From contig CAYVMN010000008.1 of the NCBI GenBank assembly GCA_964452575.1, forward strand, positions 1 through 42,830: a DNA stretch of 42,830 nucleotides, read 5' to 3'. Under the pieces are notes generated by a model, which did not search any database, was not told where the DNA came from, and saw nothing but the letters and a program-made list of their open reading frames with translations. Of this stretch, positions 1-7,443 are shown in pieces; positions within the stretch are counted from its first letter, which is position 1; each line of letters opens with the position of its first letter. The position numbers were made by a program, and so were the translations under genes. The DNA comes from CAYVMN01 sp964452575 (lineage in GTDB: Bacteria; Desulfobacterota; DSM-4660; Desulfatiglandales; Desulfatiglandaceae).

Positions 1-1442
1 ATAGAGGAGGTATCGAAGAGTTTTACAGGTACGCCCCGGACGAATGGATACAAAGCGTAAAGACCTATACAAAAAAGGCAATGATGGTTAGCAGGCCGGA
101 TACGGCTGTAGATTCGCTCCTGAGGGTCTACAAGACGGCTGTCACGGGAAGACCGGGGCCAGTGGTGTTGCAGGTCCCTTTCGATATTCAGCATTCCACT
201 GTTGAATCAAGTATCGTATCCTCTGCAAAGCAGTACGTGAATGTGCACCCGCCAGGTCCGGATGTCGCTGCAATCAAGGAGGTTGCCAAACTGATCTCCA
301 AATCAGAGCGCCCCTTAATCTTTGTGAGTGGTGGAATATACCATGCCGATGCCTTTAAAGAACTGGCGCTGTTGGCAGAGACTTGGGGTCTTCCCGTTGC
401 AACCACAACAATGGGAAAAGGGGCTTATCCAGAAGACAAGCCCCTTTGCTTGGGTGCTATTGGCAGATCAGGCACGGGACATGCGAATCGGGCTGCCAGC
501 GAATGCGATCTCTTGGTCGCTGTAGGTACCCATTTCACTGATGTGGACACGGGTGGATGGACCCTTTACAATATCCCTTCAAAGACCAAACTAGTACACA
601 TCGACATAGATGCCTCGGAGATCGCCCGAGTCTATGCGACTGAAGTTGGGATTATCTCCGATGCCAGACTTGCCCTTAATTATTTGATAGAGGAACTCAG
701 GTCTCTGGATGTGAAGGACCGGTGGGCCCCATGGAGAACCCTGTTGAACGTATGGAGAGAGGAGTGGGAAACAGGCGTTGATGCCTTTAGGAAGTGTGAA
801 CAGGGGCCCCTTACCTATGGTTTCCTTTGCAATGAGATCAGCCGAGTGGTCAACAGGGTCAGCCCGGAGAGTTCTGTGTTTGTGGACACCGGTCACTTGC
901 TCTCTTTTGTCCCGGCTTTTTATAAGACCATAACCTCTAACTTCTACCATTGCGGTTTCTTCCACTGCATGGGCTGGAGCCTTCCTGCTGCGTTTGGGGC
1001 CAAGGTGGCCAGACCTGATCACCCTGCCATAGCCTTGATTGGAGACGGTTCGTATTTGTTCTCGTCCAGTTCATTGGCAACCGCTTTTGAGCACGACGTT
1101 TCGGTTATCGCCGTTGTATTGAACAATAAGTCCCTTCAGATTGAAGGGGAACTCATGGAAAGGCTTTATGGGAGGAGGGCCTATACGGACTACTCCAAGG
1201 AGTCCACTGGCGAACCATGGGGGCCCAACCTCATGAAAATTGCTGAGGCCATGGGCGCACAGGCCAAAAAGGTGAACGCACCGGAGGAGCTATCACCAGC
1301 AATTCATCAAGCGCTGGAAGCAAATGCTCCATTTGTGATTGATGTGGAAATTGACGCCAGTGCTCCTGGGTATAGAAGCGTGTGGTATCCTTACCCCAAT
1401 GATTTTTGGATTTCCAAGGATAGGTTGAGGAAAGATTTCTGA
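1..1442 (+). CDS. Thiamine-diphosphate-dependent enzyme (acetolactate synthase-like), 5' partial
   Basis: The reading frame is open from base 3 and continues off the left edge, so the start codon is not in the window; the ATG codons near base 81 are internal. The visible part has the end of the pyrimidine-binding domain (GRPGPVVLQVPFDIQ), a central domain (about residues 60-200 of the visible part, with LIFVSGGIYHA) and the pyrophosphate-binding domain, with the ThDP/Mg motif beginning GDGSYLF and ending VVLNN. This places it in the family of acetolactate synthase, benzoylformate decarboxylase and oxalyl-CoA decarboxylase. Substrate residues are not diagnostic to me, so the reaction (2-oxoacid decarboxylation or carboligation) is open. 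Neighbours downstream are relics of alcohol and aldehyde oxidoreductase genes, so it may once have belonged to a larger catabolic cluster. The family is secure; the substrate is unknown. Confidence 0.9.
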   Translation, partial: RGGIEEFYRYAPDEWIQSVKTYTKKAMMVSRPDTAVDSLLRVYKTAVTGRPGPVVLQVPFDIQHSTVESSIVSSAKQYVNVHPPGPDVAAIKEVAKLISKSERPLIFVSGGIYHADAFKELALLAETWGLPVATTTMGKGAYPEDKPLCLGAIGRSGTGHANRAASECDLLVAVGTHFTDVDTGGWTLYNIPSKTKLVHIDIDASEIARVYATEVGIISDARLALNYLIEELRSLDVKDRWAPWRTLLNVWREEWETGVDAFRKCEQGPLTYGFLCNEISRVVNRVSPESSVFVDTGHLLSFVPAFYKTITSNFYHCGFFHCMGWSLPAAFGAKVARPDHPAIALIGDGSYLFSSSSLATAFEHDVSVIAVVLNNKSLQIEGELMERLYGRRAYTDYSKESTGEPWGPNLMKIAEAMGAQAKKVNAPEELSPAIHQALEANAPFVIDVEIDASAPGYRSVWYPYPNDFWISKDRLRKDF

Positions 1443-1454
1443 TCCGGTGCACAG

Positions 1455-1658
1455 TCGAGACCGCCCTTGACCTTGAGCATGCCCCAGCGGGTCACGGCCG
1501 AGAGTGGTATCGATGCCTTTTCGCATGCGTTGGAGTCATTTGTCACGATCCGGGTCAATCCCCTCTCCGATCTGTTTTCATTGAGAGGTGTTGAATTCAT
1601 CTCCAAGAACCTTAGAAAGGCCTTCGCCAAGGGGGCCCATAACCTTGAGGCACGCTAA
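1455..1658 (+). pseudogene. Relic of iron-containing alcohol dehydrogenase (internal fragment)
   Basis: The translation reads PPLTLSMPQRVTAESGIDAF, then SHALESFV, NPLSDLFSLRGVEFISKNL and ends KGAHNLEAR before a TAA. This matches the middle of group III iron alcohol dehydrogenases, where the P-x-LTLS-x-P motif and the GIDAxxHAxE metal-binding helix occur. Roughly 65 of about 380 expected residues remain. The N-terminal nucleotide-binding half and the C-terminal metal-binding histidines are absent, and there is no convincing start codon. The fragment begins within about 20 bases of the upstream stop, so the 5' part was apparently deleted. It is almost certainly non-functional. Confidence 0.75.
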
Positions 1659-1660
1659 GC

Positions 1661-1951
1661 CATCCCTGGGTGGTCGATTCCGTTTATGGCGGACCTGAAT
1701 ACGAGACATTGGCAGCACTTGGATCCAACTGTGGGATTGACCATGTGGAGGCCCTCAGAGCGAGGGATTACCCTAGCCCGGATCTTCAACCTCAGAGAGG
1801 GGTTATCCCGGTTCGACGACGTCTTACCCGAGCGCTTTTTCGCCCCCACTCCTGAAGGCCCGCTAAAAGACAGCCCTATTGACGCGGGGGCCTATGCCAA
1901 GGCACGTAAGGTCTATTACCAGATGTTGGGGTGGGATGAAAAAGGTGCCTC
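1661..1951 (+). pseudogene. Relic of tungsten aldehyde:ferredoxin oxidoreductase with internal deletion and frameshift
   Basis: Two pieces in different frames are recognisable. From 1661 one frame reads HPWVVDSVYGGPEYETLAAL and GSNCGIDHVEALRA, the conserved GGPEYET segment of the AOR family with the following CGxD cysteine. From about 1758 another frame reads ITLARIFNLREGLSRFDD, VLPERFF and YYQMLGWDEKGA, the C-terminal end of the same family. The intervening part (on the order of 200 residues in intact ~600-residue enzymes) is missing and the two ends are out of frame. Intact AORs oxidise aldehydes to acids with ferredoxin using a tungstopterin cofactor. The remnant cannot make a working enzyme. 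The C-terminal piece runs directly into the next relic. Confidence 0.75.
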
Positions 1952-2361
1952 CTGGATTTCCTGGGTGCCGCCCTGGCCGGCGGCAAGACAGGGCTGATTC
2001 CCGCCATGTCCCATGTTGTTTTCCAGATGGAGGGGCAGGCCGGATACCACGGTTATCGGCGAAGGTCGTATGACACCTGCAGCACATGCGCCCCTGCTAA
2101 ACGGCGTAAAGGGTCATGCCCTGGATATGGACGATGGGCACAGGTTTGCTGCTGCGCATCCGGCGACCGTTGTCTTTCCCGCAGCCCTAGCCCTGCCTGA
2201 GCAAGAGGATCGTGCAGGTATGGACCTGATTGAATCAGTCGTGGCGGGCGGCCCAGTCCGGGCTCTTGGCCGCTCTTTTGGCTCAAAGAGGCGCTCAGGG
2301 GCCGGTGTTCGGCCTTTTCCGGTTCCTCGCGAGTTTGTTGAGAACCTACGATGAAAGTAGT
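1952..2361 (+). pseudogene. Relic of MmgE/PrpD-family dehydratase with frameshifts and internal deletion
   Basis: Three frame segments are joined head to tail. From 1952 one frame reads LDFLGAALAGGKTGLIPAMS (typical N-terminal DTLG-x-x-LAGS region). From about 2040 the next frame reads GRPDTTVIGEGR, LLNGVKGHALDMDDGH, HPATVVFPAALAL and DLIESVVAG. From about 2248 a third frame reads AAQSGLLAALLAQRGAQGP, a segment that lies much further along in intact MmgE/PrpD proteins. At least two frameshifts and one internal deletion are needed to explain this. The family includes 2-methylcitrate dehydratase and other hydro-lyases. It is a clear pseudogene, and its decay resembles that of the two relics before it. 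Confidence 0.72.
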
Positions 2362-2383
2362 CTGGTGATATTTAGGAGACCCC

Positions 2384-4018
2384 ATGGCATATCCCGTTGA
2401 GATGAAGCCTTCTATAAAGAGGGTTGAGCTCTTAAGAGACAAAAATGCTATGCTTGAATACCCGAAGCTCAATTTCCCTGAAAAGACGGCACTTCTTGAG
2501 CGCTACCACCCCGATTTTATTACAAGTGCAAAAAGGGAACTCAAGATAGGGCCTAATGAAGGTGAGAAGGTCCCCTATGAATTGGCAAGGCTGTTGGAAT
2601 CTCCAAGTAGGCTGGATCCTGATAAAGTTGATCTTGAGAGGGTCGATTACATGACCGATGTCCTGGTGATCGGTGGCGGAGGCGGTGGCGTAACCGCCGC
2701 ATTGACAGCCAAAGAGAATGGGGCAGAGGTCTTGCTGGCGACCAAATTGAGGGTGGGAGATTCCAATACGATCATGGCCGAGGGAGGGATCGGTGCGGCA
2801 ACACTGCCAGAGGATTCCCCTGTTATTCACTATGTTGATACGATGGTGGGGGGAAGAGGGAAGAACATACCTGAACTCGTCGAAGCATTGGTTTGCGATG
2901 CCCCATTCATTGTAGAATGGCTTACCGGTCTGGGCGTCAATTTTGATCGTCATCCTGACAATTCCTACTTTACGCATATGCCCGGCGGACATTCCAGAAA
3001 AAGATCCCACTCCATCAAGGATATAACCGGATTAGAGATTATGCGGGTCCTCTGTGATGAATTGCGTAACAACAAGGTCAACGTCCTTGAATTCAGCCCG
3101 GCTGTTGAACTGATTCTAGATCATAAGGGGAGGTGCTCTGGTGCCGTCCTCCTGAATCTCGATACCGACCAATACATTGTCGTACAGGCCAAGACCACCA
3201 TCGTGGCCACAGGCGGCATGGGGCGACTCCACCCCCAGGGCTTTCCGACCTCTAATCATTATGGGGCCACCGCGGATGGGCTGGTGATGGCCTACCGAGC
3301 CGGGGCGAAGCTCTTGTACATTGAATATATTCAGTACCACCCGACCGGGGTGGCATGGCCCGAACAGATGTTAGGGCTCCTCATCTCCGAGGCCTTGAGG
3401 GCACAAGGGGCTCAGGTAACCAACTCGGAAGGGGAGGTGTTTGCGAATCGCCTTGAGACGAGAGATGCCCTATCTGCTGCGATCATCCGCGAGTGCGGGA
3501 AGAGGGGTAAAGGAGTCCTGACACCAACGGGCATGGTAGGTGTCTGGTTGGATACCCCGATCATCGATATGATCGGGGGAGGGGGGACCTTCATCACCCG
3601 TTTTGCAGGTATCTATGAACGGTTCAAGAAATATGACATCGACCCTACGCGGGAGCCCATCCTGGTCTATCCTACACAGCATTATCAGAATGGCGGGGTT
3701 CAGATCAACCAGTACGGGGAGACCCGGATTCCCAACCTCTACATGGCAGGAGAGGTATCCGGGGGGGTTCACGGCCATAACCGGTTGGGGGCCAACTCCC
3801 TGGTGGACATCTTTGTCTTCGGTCGGCGTACAGGGGCCCGCGCCGCACAAACGGTGAAGGAGAGGAAGATCGGAGAGCTGACCCTCGATCACGTGAAGGC
3901 GTACAATGCGTCATTGAAGGAAGCAGGGATTGACACGAAAGGCCTTTCCCCCCTGCTGCTGCCGGACTATCGCTTTGAAAAGGCCCTCACCGGGGTTCAG
4001 CACACCAAAGGGCGTTAA
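2384..4018 (+). CDS. Fumarate reductase/succinate dehydrogenase-type flavoprotein subunit
   Basis: This 544-residue protein is an FAD-dependent member of the FrdA/SdhA/TfrA group. The FAD dinucleotide fold is at about residues 90-125 (VLVIGGGGGGVTAALTA), followed by the capping-domain and substrate-site motifs IQYHPTGVAWP (about residue 320) and GHNRLGANSLVDIFVFG near the C-terminus. The expected reaction is fumarate to succinate, or the reverse; a related dicarboxylate such as mesaconate is possible. The start is ATG at 2384 with AGGAG seven bases upstream. There is an unusual 85-residue N-terminal extension before the FAD fold. A ferredoxin-type partner starts 11 bases after its stop, and HdrC/HdrB-like genes lie downstream in the same direction, which recalls thiol:fumarate reductase (TfrA) rather than a membrane-anchored complex; no cytochrome b anchor subunit is present. 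Confidence 0.85.
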   Translation: MAYPVEMKPSIKRVELLRDKNAMLEYPKLNFPEKTALLERYHPDFITSAKRELKIGPNEGEKVPYELARLLESPSRLDPDKVDLERVDYMTDVLVIGGGGGGVTAALTAKENGAEVLLATKLRVGDSNTIMAEGGIGAATLPEDSPVIHYVDTMVGGRGKNIPELVEALVCDAPFIVEWLTGLGVNFDRHPDNSYFTHMPGGHSRKRSHSIKDITGLEIMRVLCDELRNNKVNVLEFSPAVELILDHKGRCSGAVLLNLDTDQYIVVQAKTTIVATGGMGRLHPQGFPTSNHYGATADGLVMAYRAGAKLLYIEYIQYHPTGVAWPEQMLGLLISEALRAQGAQVTNSEGEVFANRLETRDALSAAIIRECGKRGKGVLTPTGMVGVWLDTPIIDMIGGGGTFITRFAGIYERFKKYDIDPTREPILVYPTQHYQNGGVQINQYGETRIPNLYMAGEVSGGVHGHNRLGANSLVDIFVFGRRTGARAAQTVKERKIGELTLDHVKAYNASLKEAGIDTKGLSPLLLPDYRFEKALTGVQHTKGR

Positions 4019-4029
4019 GGAGGGTAACG

Positions 4030-4728
4030 ATGTTGGATGACATCATTACCATGATACCGGTCTATGTGATGGGGAGAAGATATGAGATCCCAAAGGGGCT
4101 GACCATCTTGAAGGCCCTGGAGTTTGCAGGCTACAGGTTGACCAGAGGGTGTGGGTGCCGGGGTGGTGTGTGCGGGGCCTGTGTTACGGTGTATAGGCGT
4201 AAGGGTGACTATAAGCTGAAGGTAGGCCTGTCGTGTCAAACCGTGGTTGAGCCGGAGATGAACCTGGTCCAACTCCCTTACACCCCTGCGAACAAGGCCA
4301 TCTATTCCATAAAGAGCGTGGCCCCCGACGATACAGCGGTCATCAAGGCCTATCCAGAGCTGATGCGATGTGTCGCGTGTAATACCTGTACAAAGGCATG
4401 CCCCATGGGGCTGGAAGTCATGGACACCATGGCCGCGGCCAAACGGGGAGATTTCAAGAGGGTGGTTGAACTCTCCATTGAGTGCATTATGTGTGGCATG
4501 TGCGCAGCCAGATGCCCCGCCGAGATATCTCCGCTCAATGTGGCCCTGCTCATCCGGAGGATATACGGGAAATATTCGATCCCTCCCGCCGCCCATCTGA
4601 AGGAGAGACTAGAGATCATCAAGGATGGCAAATACAAAAAGGAGATCGAGACATTGAAATCGTCTGATCTTGATGAACTCAAGCGAAGATTCAGCGAGTT
4701 TCAGGCGACAAAGGGTGAGGCCGTATGA
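4030..4728 (+). CDS. Fumarate reductase-like iron-sulfur subunit (2Fe-2S plus two 4Fe-4S)
   Basis: This 232-residue electron-transfer subunit starts with GGAGGG eight bases upstream. The N-terminal 2Fe-2S domain carries RGCGCRGGVCGACV with the fourth cysteine in GLSCQT (residues about 35-75). The C-terminal part has two clusters, CVACNTCTKACP and CIMCGMCAARCP, each in the CxxCxxCxxxCP spacing of 4Fe-4S binding. The layout parallels the N-terminal half of TfrB of methanogens, but the CCG-type HdrB module that is fused in TfrB is absent here; separate HdrC-like and HdrB-like genes occur 4.3 kb downstream. It probably carries electrons to or from the flavoprotein encoded just upstream. The stop overlaps the next start by four bases (ATGA), implying translational coupling with the fumarase genes. 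Confidence 0.85.
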   Translation: MLDDIITMIPVYVMGRRYEIPKGLTILKALEFAGYRLTRGCGCRGGVCGACVTVYRRKGDYKLKVGLSCQTVVEPEMNLVQLPYTPANKAIYSIKSVAPDDTAVIKAYPELMRCVACNTCTKACPMGLEVMDTMAAAKRGDFKRVVELSIECIMCGMCAARCPAEISPLNVALLIRRIYGKYSIPPAAHLKERLEIIKDGKYKKEIETLKSSDLDELKRRFSEFQATKGEAV

Positions 4729-5267
4729 AGAGATCGCAAAAACCCTCGGGGATTATCACTGTGACTACCCCTATTGATGATGAGGTGATCCATAACCTGA
4801 AAATCGGGGATCAGATAGAAATCCAAGGAAGCGTTTACTGCGGAAGGGACGCGGTTTTACCAAGACTGGCCAAATTGTTTTTGGATAAGAGATTGGATGA
4901 GATCAAAGTGAATTTGAAGGGATCCGTCATCTTTCATTCAGCGGTTAGCCCTGCCGGGATCGGGCCCACCACGAGCAGCAAGGTGGAGATCGAGGGCAGC
5001 ATCCCCGCCCTCTCGCGGGCAGGAGTGAAAATCCATCTCGGTAAGGGTGCCCTTTCCGTGCATACGACCAAGGCCTTGGCGGATAATAATGCCCTGTTTG
5101 CTATTACGCCGCCGGTAAGCGCCCTGTTTGCCAACAAGATTGTGGAGCAAAGGGTGGCGGCCTTCAGGGAGGAAGGGATGGAGGCCCTCTATGAGCTGAG
5201 AGTAAAAGGTCTTCCGGCGATCATTGCCATTGCTCATGGAAAGAGCATCTTCACAGGACAGGTGTAA
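4725..5267 (+). CDS. Class I fumarate hydratase, beta subunit (tartrate dehydratase/mesaconase family)
   Basis: This 180-residue protein matches the C-terminal (beta) half of class I Fe-S hydro-lyases. Visible family motifs are GDQIEIQGSVYCGRDAVLPR near residue 28, HSAVSPAGIGPTTSSKVE near residue 73, and the lysine-rich HLGKGALS. The two-subunit enzymes interconvert fumarate and malate, or in close relatives L-tartrate/oxaloacetate and mesaconate/citramalate; sequence alone does not let me choose. It overlaps the upstream Fe-S gene by four bases. The alpha subunit gene follows it, giving the order beta then alpha, which I regard as a minor variation on the more usual alpha then beta. Confidence 0.88.
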   Translation: MKRSQKPSGIITVTTPIDDEVIHNLKIGDQIEIQGSVYCGRDAVLPRLAKLFLDKRLDEIKVNLKGSVIFHSAVSPAGIGPTTSSKVEIEGSIPALSRAGVKIHLGKGALSVHTTKALADNNALFAITPPVSALFANKIVEQRVAAFREEGMEALYELRVKGLPAIIAIAHGKSIFTGQV

Positions 5268-5281
5268 GGCAGGGATTGATC

Positions 5282-6148
5282 ATGCTGACTAAAGGGAAGA
5301 TCGAGGAAGCGGTCAGGGATTGTCTGATAAAGGCGGGGACCACCTTTCGAGCAGATCAACGTAGGGCCTATCAACGGGCCATTGAGGGGGAGAGGAACCG
5401 AAATGCCCGGTGGGTCCTCGAGAGAATCCTGGAAAATGCCCGAATCGCTCAAAAGATCAAGGCCCCTCTTTGTGACGATTCAGGGATTCCTCATGCCGTT
5501 GTAGAGATCGGCAAGGACGCCAAGCTTCCTGGGGGCTGGTTGGCGGCCATCGAGGATGGCGTCGCGCAGGGACTCCGGACCGTGCCGGGGAGACCCATGG
5601 CCGTGAAAGGCAATGTTGTGGAGAGGGTGGAGCAATCCAAGGGGCTTTTTCAAGATCCGGGAAGGCTCGCCCTGGCCCCCATTACCGTAAAATCGGTATC
5701 GGGCGCAAAGCTCAAGATCACGGTGCTCCTGCTGGGCGGAGGGCCGGAGATCAGGGCCAAGACCTATCGCGTGTTCCACGAGCGGAGCATGGATCGGGTC
5801 ATAGAGAAAGCAGTTGGCTGGATAACAACGGAGGTGAAAAACCTGGGGTGTACCCCCTGCGTCCCCGCCATAGGGATCGGCAGGACCCACATGGAGGCCT
5901 CCGCCCTAATGCTTGAGGCCATGAAAGAGGGAAATCTAAGCAGGCAAAGTCCTCTGGAGACAAAGGTAACGGAATTGATAAACGCAACCGGGGTGGGGCC
6001 CTTGGGGCTAGGGGGCAAGACAACGGCACTGGGGTCTTTTATCAAGGTGGGTGATCTCAGGGCAAGCGGTGTGCGCATTGTGAGCGCAAGACCCTGTTGT
6101 TGCTTCGAACCGCGGAAGGCCGCGGTGATACTTGGTGAAAACAGGTAA
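5282..6148 (+). CDS. Class I fumarate hydratase, alpha subunit
   Basis: The alpha subunit carries the 4Fe-4S cluster that binds substrate. Cluster cysteines are visible in APLCDDSGIPHA (about residue 60), in NLGCTPCVPAIGIGRTHMEA (about residue 185) and near the C-terminus in SARPCCCFEPRKA. The family glycine-rich motif ATGVGPLGLGGKTTALG is also present. I chose ATG at 5282, preceded by GCAGGG at a normal distance, over an in-frame TTG two codons upstream. With the preceding gene it forms a complete heterodimeric fumarase or mesaconase. Length (288 residues) is normal for the family. Confidence 0.88.
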   Translation: MLTKGKIEEAVRDCLIKAGTTFRADQRRAYQRAIEGERNRNARWVLERILENARIAQKIKAPLCDDSGIPHAVVEIGKDAKLPGGWLAAIEDGVAQGLRTVPGRPMAVKGNVVERVEQSKGLFQDPGRLALAPITVKSVSGAKLKITVLLLGGGPEIRAKTYRVFHERSMDRVIEKAVGWITTEVKNLGCTPCVPAIGIGRTHMEASALMLEAMKEGNLSRQSPLETKVTELINATGVGPLGLGGKTTALGSFIKVGDLRASGVRIVSARPCCCFEPRKAAVILGENR

Positions 6149-6228
6149 ATCCATGGGAAATTATCCGTTGCCATTCAATGTTCTTATGAACTGTCATCTT
6201 GCAAAACACAACAAATGGAGGGATGATA

Positions 6229-7443
6229 TTGCCAACCAGCTCAACAGCTGGCAATAGAGGTAAAAACGGGCGTTCTGATTGTTTCGTCACCATGGAGCTA
6301 ACAGAAGGTGGTGGCCTGCGCACTGAAATTGTCAGTAAAGTAAAGAGCCTTTACGGTGATTCAATCGATGATCTTTGCAGGAAGGAACTGCACTTTTTTG
6401 GAATTGAAAACGCCAGGGTAATCATTGAAGATGACGGGGCCTTCGATTTTGTCTTGGCCGCAAGGATTGAAGCCTGTGTCAGGCAATTGATCGATACAGA
6501 TAAGGAATATCTCTTAGAGTTTATAAAAGAAAATGAATATGGATCTTCAGGAGAATCAACGCGTTTTTCCCGGCTATATGTGCCGGGGAATTCCCCAAAA
6601 TTGATGATTAATGCCGGTATCCATAAGGCACACGGCATTATCCTGGATCTGGAGGATTCGGTTGCGGCAACCAAGAAAGAAGAAGCGCGTCTGCTTGTTC
6701 GCAACGCATTGCGGCAGGTCAATTTCTATGGTGCGGAACGAATGGTCAGGATTAATCACTTACCCAAAGGCCTGAGTGATCTAAATTTTGTCATTCCGCA
6801 TAACGTTCATGTGGTATTGCTTCCCAAGACTGAATCAGTCGAACATATCAGACAGGTAAATGAGAAGATAGCAGACATAAGAAAGGCAAGAAATATCAAG
6901 CCCAGGGTCTATTTGATACCCATTATTGAAAGCGCTTTGGGTGTCATCAGGGCATACGACATCGCCTCTGCTGCTGACAATATTGTGGCCATGGCGATTG
7001 GGATCGAGGATTATACCGCTGATCTTGGAGCAAGACGAACGTTTGAGGGGAACGAATCATTTTTTGCTAGGAGCCAGTTGGTGAATGCCTGCCGAGCCGC
7101 CGGCATACAACCGCTCGATTCCGTGTTTTCAGATGTTGCCGATATGGAAGGCCTGAGAGAAACGGTCCTGAGGTCAAAGGCCCTCGGCTTTGAAGGGATG
7201 GGATGCATCCATCCCCGGCAGATAAAGACAATTCACGAAGGCTACGCACCAGACATGGAGGAGATCGAAAGGGCCAAGAGAATCGTTGAGGCCTTTAACG
7301 ATGAGACCGAGAGGGGCCTGGGCGTCGTTTCATTGGGGACAAAGATGATTGATCCTCCTGTTGTAAGACGAGCGCAAAAGGTCATCGACGTTGCGATTGG
7401 CCTTGGGATCCTTTCAGGAAGTGAAAGAGGCGAAAATGACTGA
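6229..7443 (+). CDS. Fused citrate lyase acyl-carrier (gamma) and beta subunits, CitD-CitE
   Basis: The C-terminal 300 residues are a HpcH/HpaI-fold CitE: RLYVPGNSPKLM near residue 115, IILDLEDSV with the metal-binding acidic residues, the RIN motif, and GIEDYTADLGARR. The first 95 residues resemble CitD, the acyl-carrier subunit: GRSDCFVTM aligns with the SSD segment holding the serine that carries phosphoribosyl-dephospho-CoA, and DDGAFDFVLAARIEA matches the DKGAxxxVxxAR end of CitD. In well-known systems CitD and CitE are separate, so the fusion is noteworthy. I prefer the TTG at 6229, six bases after GGAGGG, because the ATG at 6223 abuts that sequence. The stop overlaps the citF start by eight bases. 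The enzyme would cleave citrate to acetate and oxaloacetate, or citramalate to acetate and pyruvate. Confidence 0.82.
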   Translation: MPTSSTAGNRGKNGRSDCFVTMELTEGGGLRTEIVSKVKSLYGDSIDDLCRKELHFFGIENARVIIEDDGAFDFVLAARIEACVRQLIDTDKEYLLEFIKENEYGSSGESTRFSRLYVPGNSPKLMINAGIHKAHGIILDLEDSVAATKKEEARLLVRNALRQVNFYGAERMVRINHLPKGLSDLNFVIPHNVHVVLLPKTESVEHIRQVNEKIADIRKARNIKPRVYLIPIIESALGVIRAYDIASAADNIVAMAIGIEDYTADLGARRTFEGNESFFARSQLVNACRAAGIQPLDSVFSDVADMEGLRETVLRSKALGFEGMGCIHPRQIKTIHEGYAPDMEEIERAKRIVEAFNDETERGLGVVSLGTKMIDPPVVRRAQKVIDVAIGLGILSGSERGEND

